64,000 nucleotides of DNA from Aquimarina sp. MMG016. Its GTDB lineage: Bacteria; Bacteroidota; Bacteroidia; Flavobacteriales; Flavobacteriaceae. The DNA is taken from positions 1-64,000 of the forward strand of contig NZ_JAGJEA010000011.1 in the NCBI RefSeq assembly GCF_018100805.1. Direction: 5' to 3'. The position numbers and the translations under genes are program-made. Shown piece by piece: positions 25,750 through 34,414 of the stretch (position 1 is its first letter; the number at the start of each line of letters is the position of its first letter). The notes beneath the pieces were generated by a model. The model was not told the DNA's origin. It did not search any database and worked only from the letters and a program-made list of their open reading frames with translations.

Positions 25750-26520
25750 TTATATAATTATTTTAAGATTATCGTACGCAATATGTACATTTTCCGGTAA
25801 TTGTTCTTCAACTTCTGCATGAAAGCCTAGCATATGACTAATATGAGTTAAATATGCTCTTTCTGGTTGTATTTCTGAAATAAACTCTAGAGCTTCTTCC
25901 AGGTTAAAATGTGAATGATGTGGTTCTATTCGCAATGCATTAACCACCAAAACCTTAACTCCTTTTAACTTCTCTCGTTCCTGTTGCTCAATGGTTTTCA
26001 CATCTGTTAAATATGCAAAATCTTCAAAACGAAATCCAAATACCTGCAAACGATTATGCATTGTATTTATAGGAATCACATCCAGATTACCCAGCGCAAA
26101 CGGTTGGTTAGTTAGTTCGTGTTCTATAACGCTGGGCGCGCCTGGATATTTATTTTCTGAAGAAAAAATATAGTTAAATCTTGATCTTAACGAGTCTAAA
26201 ACACGCTGATGCGCATAAATAGGGATATCTCCTTGCCTAAAAAAGAAAGGTCTGATATCATCTAATCCCATAGTGTGATCTGCATGTTCATGAGTAAATA
26301 CTATACCATCAATCTTCATTACATTATTGGCTAACATCTGCTGCCTAAAGTCCGGACCGCAGTCTACCACATAAGTATAATCATCCCAAGAAATCAATAC
26401 GGATACTCGCAAACGCTTATCTCTTGGGTCTTCGCTTAGACATACGGGGTGAGTACTTCCTATAATTGGAATTCCCTGAGATGTACCTGTACCAAGAAAT
26501 ATTACTTCCATCCTTTTCAA
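25750..26520 (-). CDS. MBL-fold metallohydrolase (PhnP/RNase Z-like)
   Basis: 256 residues. The start FLGTGTSQGIPIIGS and the metal motif THEHADHTMGLDDIRPF (HxHxDH) are intact; a further ligand Asp sits in the FAYLTDVKT segment and a His in TMHN and LTHISHMLG. This layout fits the PhnP-type phosphodiesterase branch. An ATG three codons in (26511) is an alternative start. It is the first gene of a two-gene operon and diverges from the gene at 26683. Confidence 0.85.
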   Translation of the reverse strand: MKRMEVIFLGTGTSQGIPIIGSTHPVCLSEDPRDKRLRVSVLISWDDYTYVVDCGPDFRQQMLANNVMKIDGIVFTHEHADHTMGLDDIRPFFFRQGDIPIYAHQRVLDSLRSRFNYIFSSENKYPGAPSVIEHELTNQPFALGNLDVIPINTMHNRLQVFGFRFEDFAYLTDVKTIEQQEREKLKGVKVLVVNALRIEPHHSHFNLEEALEFISEIQPERAYLTHISHMLGFHAEVEEQLPENVHIAYDNLKIII

Positions 26521-26682
26521 AAAAAGTGCAAGACAAATGTAAAACTATTTTTAAGCAAAAAAGTAATTGATTTTTGCAAAAGTGATTTATATCAATCTTA
26601 TTACACAAAAATCTGTGATACAACTTTTATTATAATGAAGGTATTAGTACCTTTACAGTAAACAAAAAAAGCCCGATTCACT

Positions 26683-28128
26683 ATGCCTATTACTATCATG
26701 GGAGATAAGGAATTCGAATCTGTTCCCTCTATAAAAAGTAAAGCCTTACGCATCAACCTCAATCAGAATATCTATGGTACATTCGCCGAGATAGGTGCCG
26801 GACAAGAAACTGTACGTAACTTCTTTAGAGCTGGTGGCGCTTCTGGTACAATCGCCAAAGCAATGAGTGCCTATGATAAAGACTTCAGTGATGCGATATA
26901 TGGTATTGAAGATGATAAACGCTATGTTACTGAAGCAAGGTTAAAAAAAATGCTTAAACATGAAGTTGGGCTCATTGAAAAACGTATTACCAGAGAAAAA
27001 CATCCGAATAAATTATTTTTTAGTTATGCAAATACTGTAGCTACTATAGATTTTGCCAAAAAGTATAAAGGTCATGGCTGGGTCGGTATTCGTTATCAAG
27101 TTACTCCAAATGAAGATTATAATGAAATTACACTTCATATACGATTTCATGAAAATGATGCCCGTTTACAACAGATGACTCTTGGAGTTCTTGGAGTAAA
27201 CCTTATCTATGGTGCATATTATAAGTATGACAACCCAAAAAAATTACTTCGATATCTTTATGACCACTTAGATAAAGATCAGATAGAAATTGATACAATT
27301 AACTTTTCGGGCCCAAGATTTAAGAAAGTTGATAATCGCTTAATGAGTTTACAACTTGTTAAAAACGGGATGACAGAAGCAGTAATGTTCGGCCCTGATG
27401 GTAATAATATTTTACCTGCTGCGATTCTATATAAAAAGAATATCCTGGCGCTTAGAGGAAGTTTCAGACCGGTTACCAGAGTAAATATGGATATTTACAA
27501 GAAATCACTTAATATGTTTTTAAATGAAAACAAAGTGAATAAAGATAAAACTGTGGTCATATTCGAGATTACACTATCCAATCTTAGAGCAGAAGGAGAA
27601 ATTGATGAAGTAGATTTTATGTCTAGAGCAAGACTATTATGTTCTTTGGGACAAACTGTTATGATCTCTAACTTTAAGGAGTATTATCGTGTAGTTGATT
27701 ATTTCTCTAATTATACAAAGGAGCGAATGGCATTATCCATGGGGGTCAATAATTTAATAGATATTTTTGACGAAAAGTATTATAGACATCTTAGCGGTGG
27801 TATCTTAGAAGCTTTTGGTAAATTATTCTTTAAAGATTTAAAAGTTTACCTATATCCATTAAAGGATCATAAAACCGGAGAGCTTAGAACTAGTGAAAAC
27901 CTAAAAGTACATCCAAGAATGAAAGAGTTATACAAGTTCTTTAAATACAATGGTAAACTTCAGGATATCACAGATTATGATTCTGAAATTATGGATATTT
28001 TCTCTCGAGAAGTACTACAAATGATACAAGAAGGAGAATCTGGATGGGAAGATAAATTACCAGAGCTTATTCCTGAAATGATTAAAGAAAATAATTTCTT
28101 TGGATATAAAACCAAAGAAACTGTTTAA
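26683..28128 (+). CDS. Conserved cytoplasmic protein of uncertain function (481 aa)
   Basis: 481 residues with no signal or membrane segment. Notable parts are INLNQNIYGTFAEIGAGQET near the N-terminus, NFFRAGGASGTIAKAMSAYD, and a long alpha/beta middle. I recall that this protein is conserved across Flavobacteriia and carries inconsistent database labels (TonB-related or nicotinate-nucleotide adenylyltransferase). Nothing I can see supports either: no beta-barrel character and no clear HxGH nucleotidyltransferase motif. An ATG at 26698 is an alternative start. Confidence 0.7.
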   Translation: MPITIMGDKEFESVPSIKSKALRINLNQNIYGTFAEIGAGQETVRNFFRAGGASGTIAKAMSAYDKDFSDAIYGIEDDKRYVTEARLKKMLKHEVGLIEKRITREKHPNKLFFSYANTVATIDFAKKYKGHGWVGIRYQVTPNEDYNEITLHIRFHENDARLQQMTLGVLGVNLIYGAYYKYDNPKKLLRYLYDHLDKDQIEIDTINFSGPRFKKVDNRLMSLQLVKNGMTEAVMFGPDGNNILPAAILYKKNILALRGSFRPVTRVNMDIYKKSLNMFLNENKVNKDKTVVIFEITLSNLRAEGEIDEVDFMSRARLLCSLGQTVMISNFKEYYRVVDYFSNYTKERMALSMGVNNLIDIFDEKYYRHLSGGILEAFGKLFFKDLKVYLYPLKDHKTGELRTSENLKVHPRMKELYKFFKYNGKLQDITDYDSEIMDIFSREVLQMIQEGESGWEDKLPELIPEMIKENNFFGYKTKETV

Positions 28129-28150
28129 AAATAAATTTACTGTTTGTAAA

Positions 28151-28195
28151 AGAAAAAGCATTAGCCTGTTGTAAAATACAGTTAATGCTTTTTCT
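28151..28195. terminator. Bidirectional terminator hairpin
   Basis: AGAAAAAGCATTA (28151-28163) pairs perfectly with TAATGCTTTTTCT (28183-28195), with an inner CTGT/ACAG pair. It lies between convergent genes. Confidence 0.75.
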
Positions 28196-28213
28196 GCTTC
28201 TAACACTTAAGAA

Positions 28214-28663
28214 TTATAATATTTGTGCAGCGTGATCTTTGGTTTTTACTTTTGTAATTACTTCAGATATTACAGCATTTTCGTCTATAACAAATGTGGT
28301 ACGATGAATTCCATCATATTCTTTACCCATAAATTTCTTTGGACCCCACACACCAAAAGCTTCGATTACACTTTTATCTTCATCGGCTAGAAGAGGGTAA
28401 GGAAGCTCGAATTTATTCTTGAAATTCTGTTGACGTTTCGCACTATCAGCGCTAACTCCTAATATTTCATATCCCTGAGCCTGAAATGTTTGATAATTAT
28501 CTCTGAGGTTGCAAGCCTCAGCCGTACATCCAGGTGTACTAGCTTTTGGATAGAAAAAAACCACAAGTTTCTTTCCTTTATATGTGTTCAAAGTAATAGT
28601 GTTACCTTCTTGATCTAATGCTGAAAAATTAGGAGCTTTATCCCCTACTTTTAATGTTGTCAT
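28214..28663 (-). CDS. bcp: Thioredoxin-dependent thiol peroxidase (peroxiredoxin, Bcp/PrxQ)
   Basis: 149 residues, normal Bcp length. The peroxidatic cysteine is Cys46 in STPGCTAEACNL and the resolving Cys51 is five residues on, the PrxQ/Bcp arrangement. The start KVGDKAPNFSALDQEGN is typical. It reduces peroxides with electrons from thioredoxin in the cytoplasm. It is divergent from nth with 150 bp between. Confidence 0.95.
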   Translation of the reverse strand: MTTLKVGDKAPNFSALDQEGNTITLNTYKGKKLVVFFYPKASTPGCTAEACNLRDNYQTFQAQGYEILGVSADSAKRQQNFKNKFELPYPLLADEDKSVIEAFGVWGPKKFMGKEYDGIHRTTFVIDENAVISEVITKVKTKDHAAQIL

Positions 28664-28817
28664 TCTTTATAATATATTAAATTAAGTTTTGTTTAAAGTT
28701 ATGTTATAAAAATAAAACAAAAAGATCAATTCAATCATAGTTTTATCAAAAATTTAATGATTCAAAGCTGTTATATTAGATTGATATTTTAATTTTAGCA
28801 CAAATACCTTTTAACAC

Positions 28818-29468
28818 ATGACTAAACAGGAAAAAGTAGATTTCACAATTAAAACATTACAAGAATTATACCCAAAAATTCCAATTCCTTTAGATCACAA
28901 AGATCCTTATACTTTACTAATTGCAGTATTAATGAGTGCCCAAAGCACTGATGTAAGAGTAAACCAAATCACCCCTCTTTTATTCGAACGTGCTGACAAC
29001 CCATACGCAATGGTAAAATTATCGGTAGAAGAAATACGAGAGATTATAAAACCTGTTGGATTGAGTCCCATGAAGTCTAAAGGTATTCATGGTTTGTCAA
29101 AAATTCTTATTGACAAACATAATGGAGAAGTTCCTCAAAGTTTTGAAGCATTAGAAGAATTACCTGCTGTTGGTCATAAAACTGCTAGTGTAGTAATGTC
29201 TCAAGCGTTTGGTGTACCTGCATTTCCGGTAGACACACATATTCATAGATTAATGTATAGATGGGGCTTGAGTAATGGAAAAAATGTAACTCAAACCGAA
29301 AAAGATGCAAAAAGGCTATTCCCTAAAGAATTATGGAATGATCTACATCTTCAAATTATCTGGTACGGAAGAGAATATTCTCCTGCTCGAGGTTGGAATC
29401 TTGAAAAAGATATTATTACTAAAACTATAGGCAGAAAAACAGTATTAGCTGATTATTATAAAAAATAA
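28818..29468 (+). CDS. nth: Endonuclease III homologue lacking the iron-sulfur cluster
   Basis: 216 residues. The helix-hairpin-helix LEELPAVGHKTASVV carries the catalytic Lys121 and the catalytic Asp139 is in FPVDTHIHR, so base-excision activity on oxidised pyrimidines is expected. The C-terminal loop that normally holds four Cys for a 4Fe-4S cluster is replaced (YGREYSPARGWNLEKDI), and the whole protein contains no Cys. The ORF is followed by a strong hairpin terminator that begins at its stop codon. Confidence 0.9.
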   Translation: MTKQEKVDFTIKTLQELYPKIPIPLDHKDPYTLLIAVLMSAQSTDVRVNQITPLLFERADNPYAMVKLSVEEIREIIKPVGLSPMKSKGIHGLSKILIDKHNGEVPQSFEALEELPAVGHKTASVVMSQAFGVPAFPVDTHIHRLMYRWGLSNGKNVTQTEKDAKRLFPKELWNDLHLQIIWYGREYSPARGWNLEKDIITKTIGRKTVLADYYKK

Positions 29469-29497
29469 AAGACCTGTTACAAAATAACAGGTCTTTT
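29467..29497. terminator. Terminator hairpin after nth
   Basis: AAAAGACCTGTTA pairs perfectly with TAACAGGTCTTTT (13 bp, 5-nt loop). It serves nth on the plus strand and probably the small gene at 29506 on the minus strand. Confidence 0.85.
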
Positions 29498-29505
29498 ATC
29501 AAAGT

Positions 29506-29652
29506 TTAGTTTAGAAGCGTTTCAAACTTCAAATTTTTATAATCTATAACACTTAAAGCCTTTGAATAGTTCAAAAGAAAATCTACTGTAGATTGTTTTG
29601 GAACTAATTGTTTTTCTTCTCTTTTAGAGGACGTAAAGTAAAATTTTGCCAT
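29506..29652 (-). CDS. Small conserved-looking protein (48 aa) downstream of the sigma-factor gene
   Basis: ATG at 29652 to TAA at 29506: begins MAKFYFTSSKREEKQ and ends DYKNLKFETLLN. It is 72 bp downstream of the ECF sigma gene on the same strand and is closed by the terminator at 29467. I recall near-identical small proteins (MAKFY..., ending KFETLLN) in this position in other Flavobacteriaceae, so I take it as real. No domain is known; it is Lys/Leu rich and soluble. Confidence 0.6.
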   Translation of the reverse strand: MAKFYFTSSKREEKQLVPKQSTVDFLLNYSKALSVIDYKNLKFETLLN

Positions 29653-29724
29653 ATTAATGATCTTAAATTAGGGTTATTTAAGATGATAACGGGGCTAATG
29701 TTACTTTTATTGTATAAATAAATA

Positions 29725-30309
29725 TTAATTTGTTAATACAATATTATTTTTTTCAATAACCTTTCTCAAATTAATTAATGCATAACGCATACGACCAAGC
29801 GCTGTATTAATACTTACACCTGTTTTATCAGATATTTCTTTGAAACTCATATCACGATACATACGCATTACCAAAACTTCTTTTTGATCCTCTGGCAACT
29901 CCTGAATCAGGTTACGTAAGTCTTCTTCTACTTGACTTTTAATCAATTTTTTTTCTGCATTAAGATCTCCATCACTGATCACAGAAAAAATACTAAACTC
30001 TCCGTTATCTTCGAATTTAGGCATACGATTTCCTTTTCTAAAGTGATCAATTACCAAATTATGAGCAATACGCATCACCCAAGGCAAAAACTTTCCTTCT
30101 TCGTTATATTTTCCATTTTTCAGAGTACGGATAACTTTGATAAAAGTATCCTGAAAAATATCTTCAGAAACATCTCGATCAAAAACTTTGGAATAAATAA
30201 AACTGTAGATACGTTGTTTGTGGCGTTCAATAAGGATAGACAAAGCACCTTCATCTCCTTTGATGTAATCATTTACCAAATGTGCATCTGATAGCGTGTA
30301 ATCTTTCAT
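29725..30309 (-). CDS. ECF-type RNA polymerase sigma factor
   Basis: 194 residues. Region 2 includes LIERHKQRIYSFIYSKVFD, SEDIFQDTFIKVIRTL and FLPWVMRIAHNLVIDHFRK; region 4 includes LPEDQKEVLVMRMYRDMSFKEIS and SINTALGRMRYALINLRK. No anti-sigma gene is adjacent. It resembles the widely conserved sigma factor of Flavobacteriia that sits divergent to uvrA, with about 230 bp between the two start codons. Confidence 0.9.
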   Translation of the reverse strand: MKDYTLSDAHLVNDYIKGDEGALSILIERHKQRIYSFIYSKVFDRDVSEDIFQDTFIKVIRTLKNGKYNEEGKFLPWVMRIAHNLVIDHFRKGNRMPKFEDNGEFSIFSVISDGDLNAEKKLIKSQVEEDLRNLIQELPEDQKEVLVMRMYRDMSFKEISDKTGVSINTALGRMRYALINLRKVIEKNNIVLTN

Positions 30310-30520
30310 ACCTTTGACTTTGTTTTAGTACCAACAAGCTTGGGGCTCGGGCTATGTTAAACTTAAAAAGTAAAGGTTCGCTATAGGCTATTCTTTTAAT
30401 TAGATTTGGTTATTTCTGGGTGCAATATAACAACAATCATTCAAAATCAAACAATTTTCTGTTAATTTTTTTAACTAAACTTTCATTATCAACCAGTTAT
30501 CATACTTCTTTTGTAATCAT

Positions 30521-30528
30521 TATCTTTG
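30521..30528 (+). promoter_or_regulatory. -7 box of uvrA promoter
   Basis: TATCTTTG matches TAnnTTTG and lies 12 bp before the ATG at 30541, giving a very short leader. Confidence 0.45.
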
Positions 30529-30540
30529 CGCTCTTACCGC

Positions 30541-33330
30541 ATGATTACTATGATTCAAGATATAACGACCTTAGATCCAAAAAAGAATATATTAATAAAA
30601 GGGGCTAAACTTCATAACCTTAAAAATTTAGACGCTGCTATACCAAGGAATAAGTTGGTCGTCATTACTGGACTATCCGGATCTGGTAAATCAAGCCTTG
30701 CTTTTGATACTTTATATGCAGAAGGACAACGTAGATATGTAGAAAGTCTTTCTTCTTATGCCAGACAATTCTTAGGACGTCTTAATAAACCTAAAGTTGA
30801 CTATATAAAGGGTATAGCCCCTGCCATTGCAATAGAACAAAAGGTAAATTCTACTAATCCACGATCTACTGTGGGAACAACTACAGAAATATATGATTAT
30901 CTGAAGTTACTTTTTGCTAGAATTGGTAAGACCTACTCTCCTATTTCTGGAAATCAGGTAAAAAAAGATCGAGTTACGGATGTAATAGAATATGTAAAAT
31001 CTTTTGAAGAAGGAGAGAAACTACTTCTAAATTCACCAATCCAGGTAGAAAATGGACGTACTATTGAAGGTAAACTAAAAGTGCTACAACAACAAGGGTA
31101 TGCTCGTGTAAAAGTTAATGACTCTGTAATTAGAATAGAAGAGGCAGAAATCAAAGACAAAGACAAGTTGTTTCTGGTTGTAGATCGTATAGTGAAACGA
31201 AATGATGAAGATTTCTATAATCGATTAGCAGATGCAGTGGATTCTGCCTTTTTTGAGGGAAAAGGAACTTGTTCTATTGAGACATTAAGTGATGGGAAAC
31301 TTCGTCAGTTTAGTAATAAGTTTGAACTTGACGGAATGACTTTTCTAGAACCTAATGTCCACCTTTTTAGTTTTAACAACCCTTATGGAGCCTGTCCTGA
31401 ATGTGAAGGATATGGAGATGTGATCGGTATAGATGAAGATCTTGTGATTCCTAATACTGCATTGAGCGTATACGAAAGTGCTGTATTTCCTTGGCGTGGT
31501 GATAGTATGAGTTGGTATAAAGATCAGTTGGTCAATAGCGCATATAAATTTGATTTCCCGATTCATAAACCATATTTTGAACTATCAGAAGAACAGAAAG
31601 AATTACTTTGGACAGGTAATGAATATTTTGAAGGAATCAATACTTTCTTCGAAGAATTAGAGGCCAAAGCATATAAAATTCAAAATCGTGTAATGCTTTC
31701 TCGCTATCGCGGAAAAACTAAATGTAATACGTGCAAAGGAAAACGCTTACGACAAGAAACTAATTATATCAAAGTAGGCGATGCTACTCTTAATGATTTG
31801 GTAGAATTACCTCTTAATGAGTTAGCTGACTTCTTCAAAAAGCTAAAACTTAACGAATATGATGCTGCAATTGCCAAGCGATTACTTAAGGAAATTAATA
31901 ATCGATTAGAGTTTCTACAAAACGTAGGATTAGAATACTTAACCCTTAACAGAAAATCCAACACCCTTTCTGGAGGAGAATCACAACGTATTAATCTGGC
32001 AACCTCCTTGGGTAGTAGCTTAGTAGGTTCTATGTACATTCTTGACGAACCAAGTATTGGTTTACACCCAAAGGATACAGAAAAATTAATCAACGTACTC
32101 TTATCACTTCGTGATCTTGGCAATACCGTTATTGTTGTAGAGCACGATGAGGATATTATGAAAGCCGCAGATGAGATTATAGATATTGGCCCAGAAGCAG
32201 GAACTTTTGGCGGAAATGTTGTTGCTACAGGCGATTTTGAGGAAATTCTAAAGGCAGATTCCTTAACTGCAAAGTATCTTAATGGTAATTTGGAAATTGA
32301 AGTTCCGAAGGAACGCAGAACCTCTAAATATTTTATAGAGATTATTGGAGCCAGAGAAAATAATCTAAATAATATTGATGTTAAAATACCATTAGGAATC
32401 TTTACAGCCATTACCGGAGTATCCGGAAGCGGGAAAAGCACTTTGGTTAAAAAGATTGTTTACCCATCTATATTAAAAGAATTAGGTGGTTACGGAGAAA
32501 AAGCTGGTCAGTTTACTGAAATAAAAGGAAATTACAGCAACATAAAACATGTAGAATTTGTAGATCAAAATCCTATTGGGCGATCATCACGTTCCAACCC
32601 TGTCACTTACATCAAAGCCTATGATGATATTCGAAGTCTATTTGCTAACCAGAAATTATCATCTATTCGTAATTATAAGTCCAAACACTTTTCATTTAAT
32701 GTAGATGGTGGTCGCTGTGAAACCTGTAAAGGAGAAGGTGAAGTTACAATCGAAATGCAGTTTATGGCGGATGTTCATCTAGAATGTGAAACCTGTGGAG
32801 GAAAACGATTTAAAAAAGATGTACTGGAAGTAACTTTTCATGATAAAAGTATTCATGATATCCTTACCATGACTATTGATAATGCTATAGATTTTTTTAC
32901 AGAACATAATCAGACTAAGATTCAAAGAAAACTTCAACCCTTACAAGATGTTGGTTTAGGATATGTGCAATTGGGGCAAAGTTCTTCTACCCTTTCCGGA
33001 GGTGAAGCGCAACGTATAAAACTAGCTTCATTTCTTGTAAAAGGAAATACTAAGGACAAAGCACTTTTTATCTTTGACGAACCTACAACAGGACTTCATT
33101 TTCATGATATCAAAAAACTACTCAAATCATTTAACGAACTGATATCCAAAGGACATTCTATTCTGGTGATAGAACACAATATGGATCTCGTAAAATGTGC
33201 TGATTACATTATTGATTTAGGGCCAGAAGGAGGAAAAAATGGTGGAACTGTTGTTGCCGAAGGTACTCCTGAAGAAATTGCAAAAAACAAAGATTCTTAT
33301 ACTGGGAAATATTTAAAGGAAAAAGTGTAG
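30541..33330 (+). CDS. uvrA: Excinuclease ABC subunit A
   Basis: 929 residues from the ATG at 30541; an ATG at 30526 overlaps the -7 box and is rejected. All expected parts are present in order: first Walker A GLSGSGKSSLAF, first zinc module CPECEGYGD and CNTCKGKR, first signature LSGGESQRI, second Walker A GVSGSGKSTLVKK, second zinc module CETCKGEGE and CETCGGKR, second signature LSGGEAQRI and Walker B LFIFDEPTTGLH. UvrA recognises bulky DNA damage and loads UvrB in nucleotide excision repair. Length and motifs are normal. Confidence 0.98.
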   Translation: MITMIQDITTLDPKKNILIKGAKLHNLKNLDAAIPRNKLVVITGLSGSGKSSLAFDTLYAEGQRRYVESLSSYARQFLGRLNKPKVDYIKGIAPAIAIEQKVNSTNPRSTVGTTTEIYDYLKLLFARIGKTYSPISGNQVKKDRVTDVIEYVKSFEEGEKLLLNSPIQVENGRTIEGKLKVLQQQGYARVKVNDSVIRIEEAEIKDKDKLFLVVDRIVKRNDEDFYNRLADAVDSAFFEGKGTCSIETLSDGKLRQFSNKFELDGMTFLEPNVHLFSFNNPYGACPECEGYGDVIGIDEDLVIPNTALSVYESAVFPWRGDSMSWYKDQLVNSAYKFDFPIHKPYFELSEEQKELLWTGNEYFEGINTFFEELEAKAYKIQNRVMLSRYRGKTKCNTCKGKRLRQETNYIKVGDATLNDLVELPLNELADFFKKLKLNEYDAAIAKRLLKEINNRLEFLQNVGLEYLTLNRKSNTLSGGESQRINLATSLGSSLVGSMYILDEPSIGLHPKDTEKLINVLLSLRDLGNTVIVVEHDEDIMKAADEIIDIGPEAGTFGGNVVATGDFEEILKADSLTAKYLNGNLEIEVPKERRTSKYFIEIIGARENNLNNIDVKIPLGIFTAITGVSGSGKSTLVKKIVYPSILKELGGYGEKAGQFTEIKGNYSNIKHVEFVDQNPIGRSSRSNPVTYIKAYDDIRSLFANQKLSSIRNYKSKHFSFNVDGGRCETCKGEGEVTIEMQFMADVHLECETCGGKRFKKDVLEVTFHDKSIHDILTMTIDNAIDFFTEHNQTKIQRKLQPLQDVGLGYVQLGQSSSTLSGGEAQRIKLASFLVKGNTKDKALFIFDEPTTGLHFHDIKKLLKSFNELISKGHSILVIEHNMDLVKCADYIIDLGPEGGKNGGTVVAEGTPEEIAKNKDSYTGKYLKEKV

Positions 33331-33407
33331 AGACATTCCTCCTTTTAAAAAAATATTCTACTGAAAAACAAACAATTACACTTCATTTTTCATAATCTCT
33401 AAATTTT

Positions 33408-33422
33408 TGGCACGCCATTTGA
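33408..33422 (+). promoter_or_regulatory. Sigma-54-like promoter of Tyr/Arg-rich protein gene
   Basis: TGGCACG-CCAT-TTGA with a T-run before it. The GG and the TTG element have the -24/-12 spacing of sigma-54 promoters (consensus TGGCACG-N4-TTGC). The same box stands before the related gene at 37453. Leader about 69 bp. Confidence 0.55.
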
Positions 33423-33490
33423 AACTACACTGATCAAATAGCGGAAGCCGAAAAGCTAATGAGTAGGCATTAACCCAAAACATTTAGGTT

Positions 33491-34135
33491 ATGAAAAAAA
33501 TGATACTTTTTATGGCAGCTATGTTACTAGTTGGAACAGCTGCTCAAGCGACGACCGATCACAAACATTTGGATCACAATGATAGGGTTGCCAATCGCTA
33601 TCATCATAAGCAAGAAATTGCTTTTGTTCAAGGAGGTGTAAAATTCTTTATCAATACGGATGGAGGAATTGATTTCAAAATTTTAAACAGAAGAACAAGG
33701 TTCAGACAATCTAACTGGTATAGTTATAACACTCCTGGAACTTATAGATATAACAGATATCATAACTTAGTAAGATATGACTACTACGGAAGATTAAAAA
33801 GAGTAAAGTCTAATTACATTAGCTATAATAGATATAATCAAGTAAGAAGAGTTGGTAATATCATCATAAGATATAATAGAAGAGGATTAGTATCTCAAAT
33901 CGGTGGGTTGCATATCTATTATAAGAAACACGGTAGAATCAAATTTATAGAAGGAGATGTTCATTATAGAGGATGTGGATATTGCGGAATTGATGGATGT
34001 ACTGTAACACACGATCCATATTTTGACCTCAACCGAAATCAAAATCATCATAACCAAGATGAGTACTTCTATAAGAATAGAAAAAGAAAGAAAAAATATC
34101 GTAATGACGATGATGATGACAGAGATGATGATTAA
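33491..34135 (+). CDS. Secreted Tyr/Arg/Asn-rich repeat protein
   Basis: 214 residues. Signal peptide (ILFMAAMLLVGTAAQA). After IAFVQGGVKFFINTDGGIDFKI come short repeats of the kind VRYDYYGRLKRVKSNYISYNR, VGNIIIRYNRRGLVSQIGGLHI, each made of a strand, a turn with Y-x-x-x-G/R, and another strand. A CGYCGIDGC cluster and an acidic end (NDDDDDRDDD) follow. The first part is clearly related to the gene at 37453 (GGIEFSVYADGQFDF, YDDYGAVVQIEDVPI). The function is unknown; the composition suits a structural or envelope matrix protein. Confidence 0.7.
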   Translation: MKKMILFMAAMLLVGTAAQATTDHKHLDHNDRVANRYHHKQEIAFVQGGVKFFINTDGGIDFKILNRRTRFRQSNWYSYNTPGTYRYNRYHNLVRYDYYGRLKRVKSNYISYNRYNQVRRVGNIIIRYNRRGLVSQIGGLHIYYKKHGRIKFIEGDVHYRGCGYCGIDGCTVTHDPYFDLNRNQNHHNQDEYFYKNRKRKKKYRNDDDDDRDDD

Positions 34136-34166
34136 AAAATAAGATTTAGTTGTTGGTTAGTTGTTT

Positions 34167-34204
34167 AAAATCCCGTTACCTAATACTTCTGGTAGCGGGA
34201 TTTT
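34167..34204 (+). terminator. Intrinsic terminator
   Basis: AAAATCCCGTTACC pairs with GGTAGCGGGATTTT (one T-to-G wobble position) and is followed by TCTTTTTT. It ends the transcript of the Tyr/Arg-rich gene. Confidence 0.85.
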
Positions 34205-34212
34205 CTTTTTTG

Positions 34213-34334
34213 GGCGTTCGAGCCGGACTACTTGTCTGCCAGTAGGTAGATCCGCTACAATTCCTCGCATTGTACATCCTTCAACAAGTTCAGGATGTAC
34301 AATGCTGTGGGATTTTCACTACTATCCCTAACGC
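34213..34334. repeat. Palindromic intergenic repeat (GCGTT...AACGC) with nested hairpins
   Basis: The outer ends GCGTT (34214) and AACGC (34330) mirror each other. Inside are the hairpin TCTGCC/GGTAGA (34235-34250) and a perfect 13-bp inverted repeat CATTGTACATCCT/AGGATGTACAATG with an 11-nt loop (34268-34304). The inner CATCCTTCAACAAGTTCAGG is close to a dispersed hairpin often seen in Bacteroidota genomes. REP-like; no gene here. Confidence 0.55.
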
Positions 34335-34414
34335 ATTAAAGTGTTGTTAAGGTTTTTTAGAGTGAAAAGTATTCTTCTATATTTATAAATCAAATTTCAA
34401 AAAACCCGATAGAT

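Noticed and set aside
26683-28128. Labels TonB-dependent receptor or nicotinate-nucleotide adenylyltransferase
   Set aside because: No signal peptide, barrel strands or HxGH motif are visible, so neither name is supported by the sequence.
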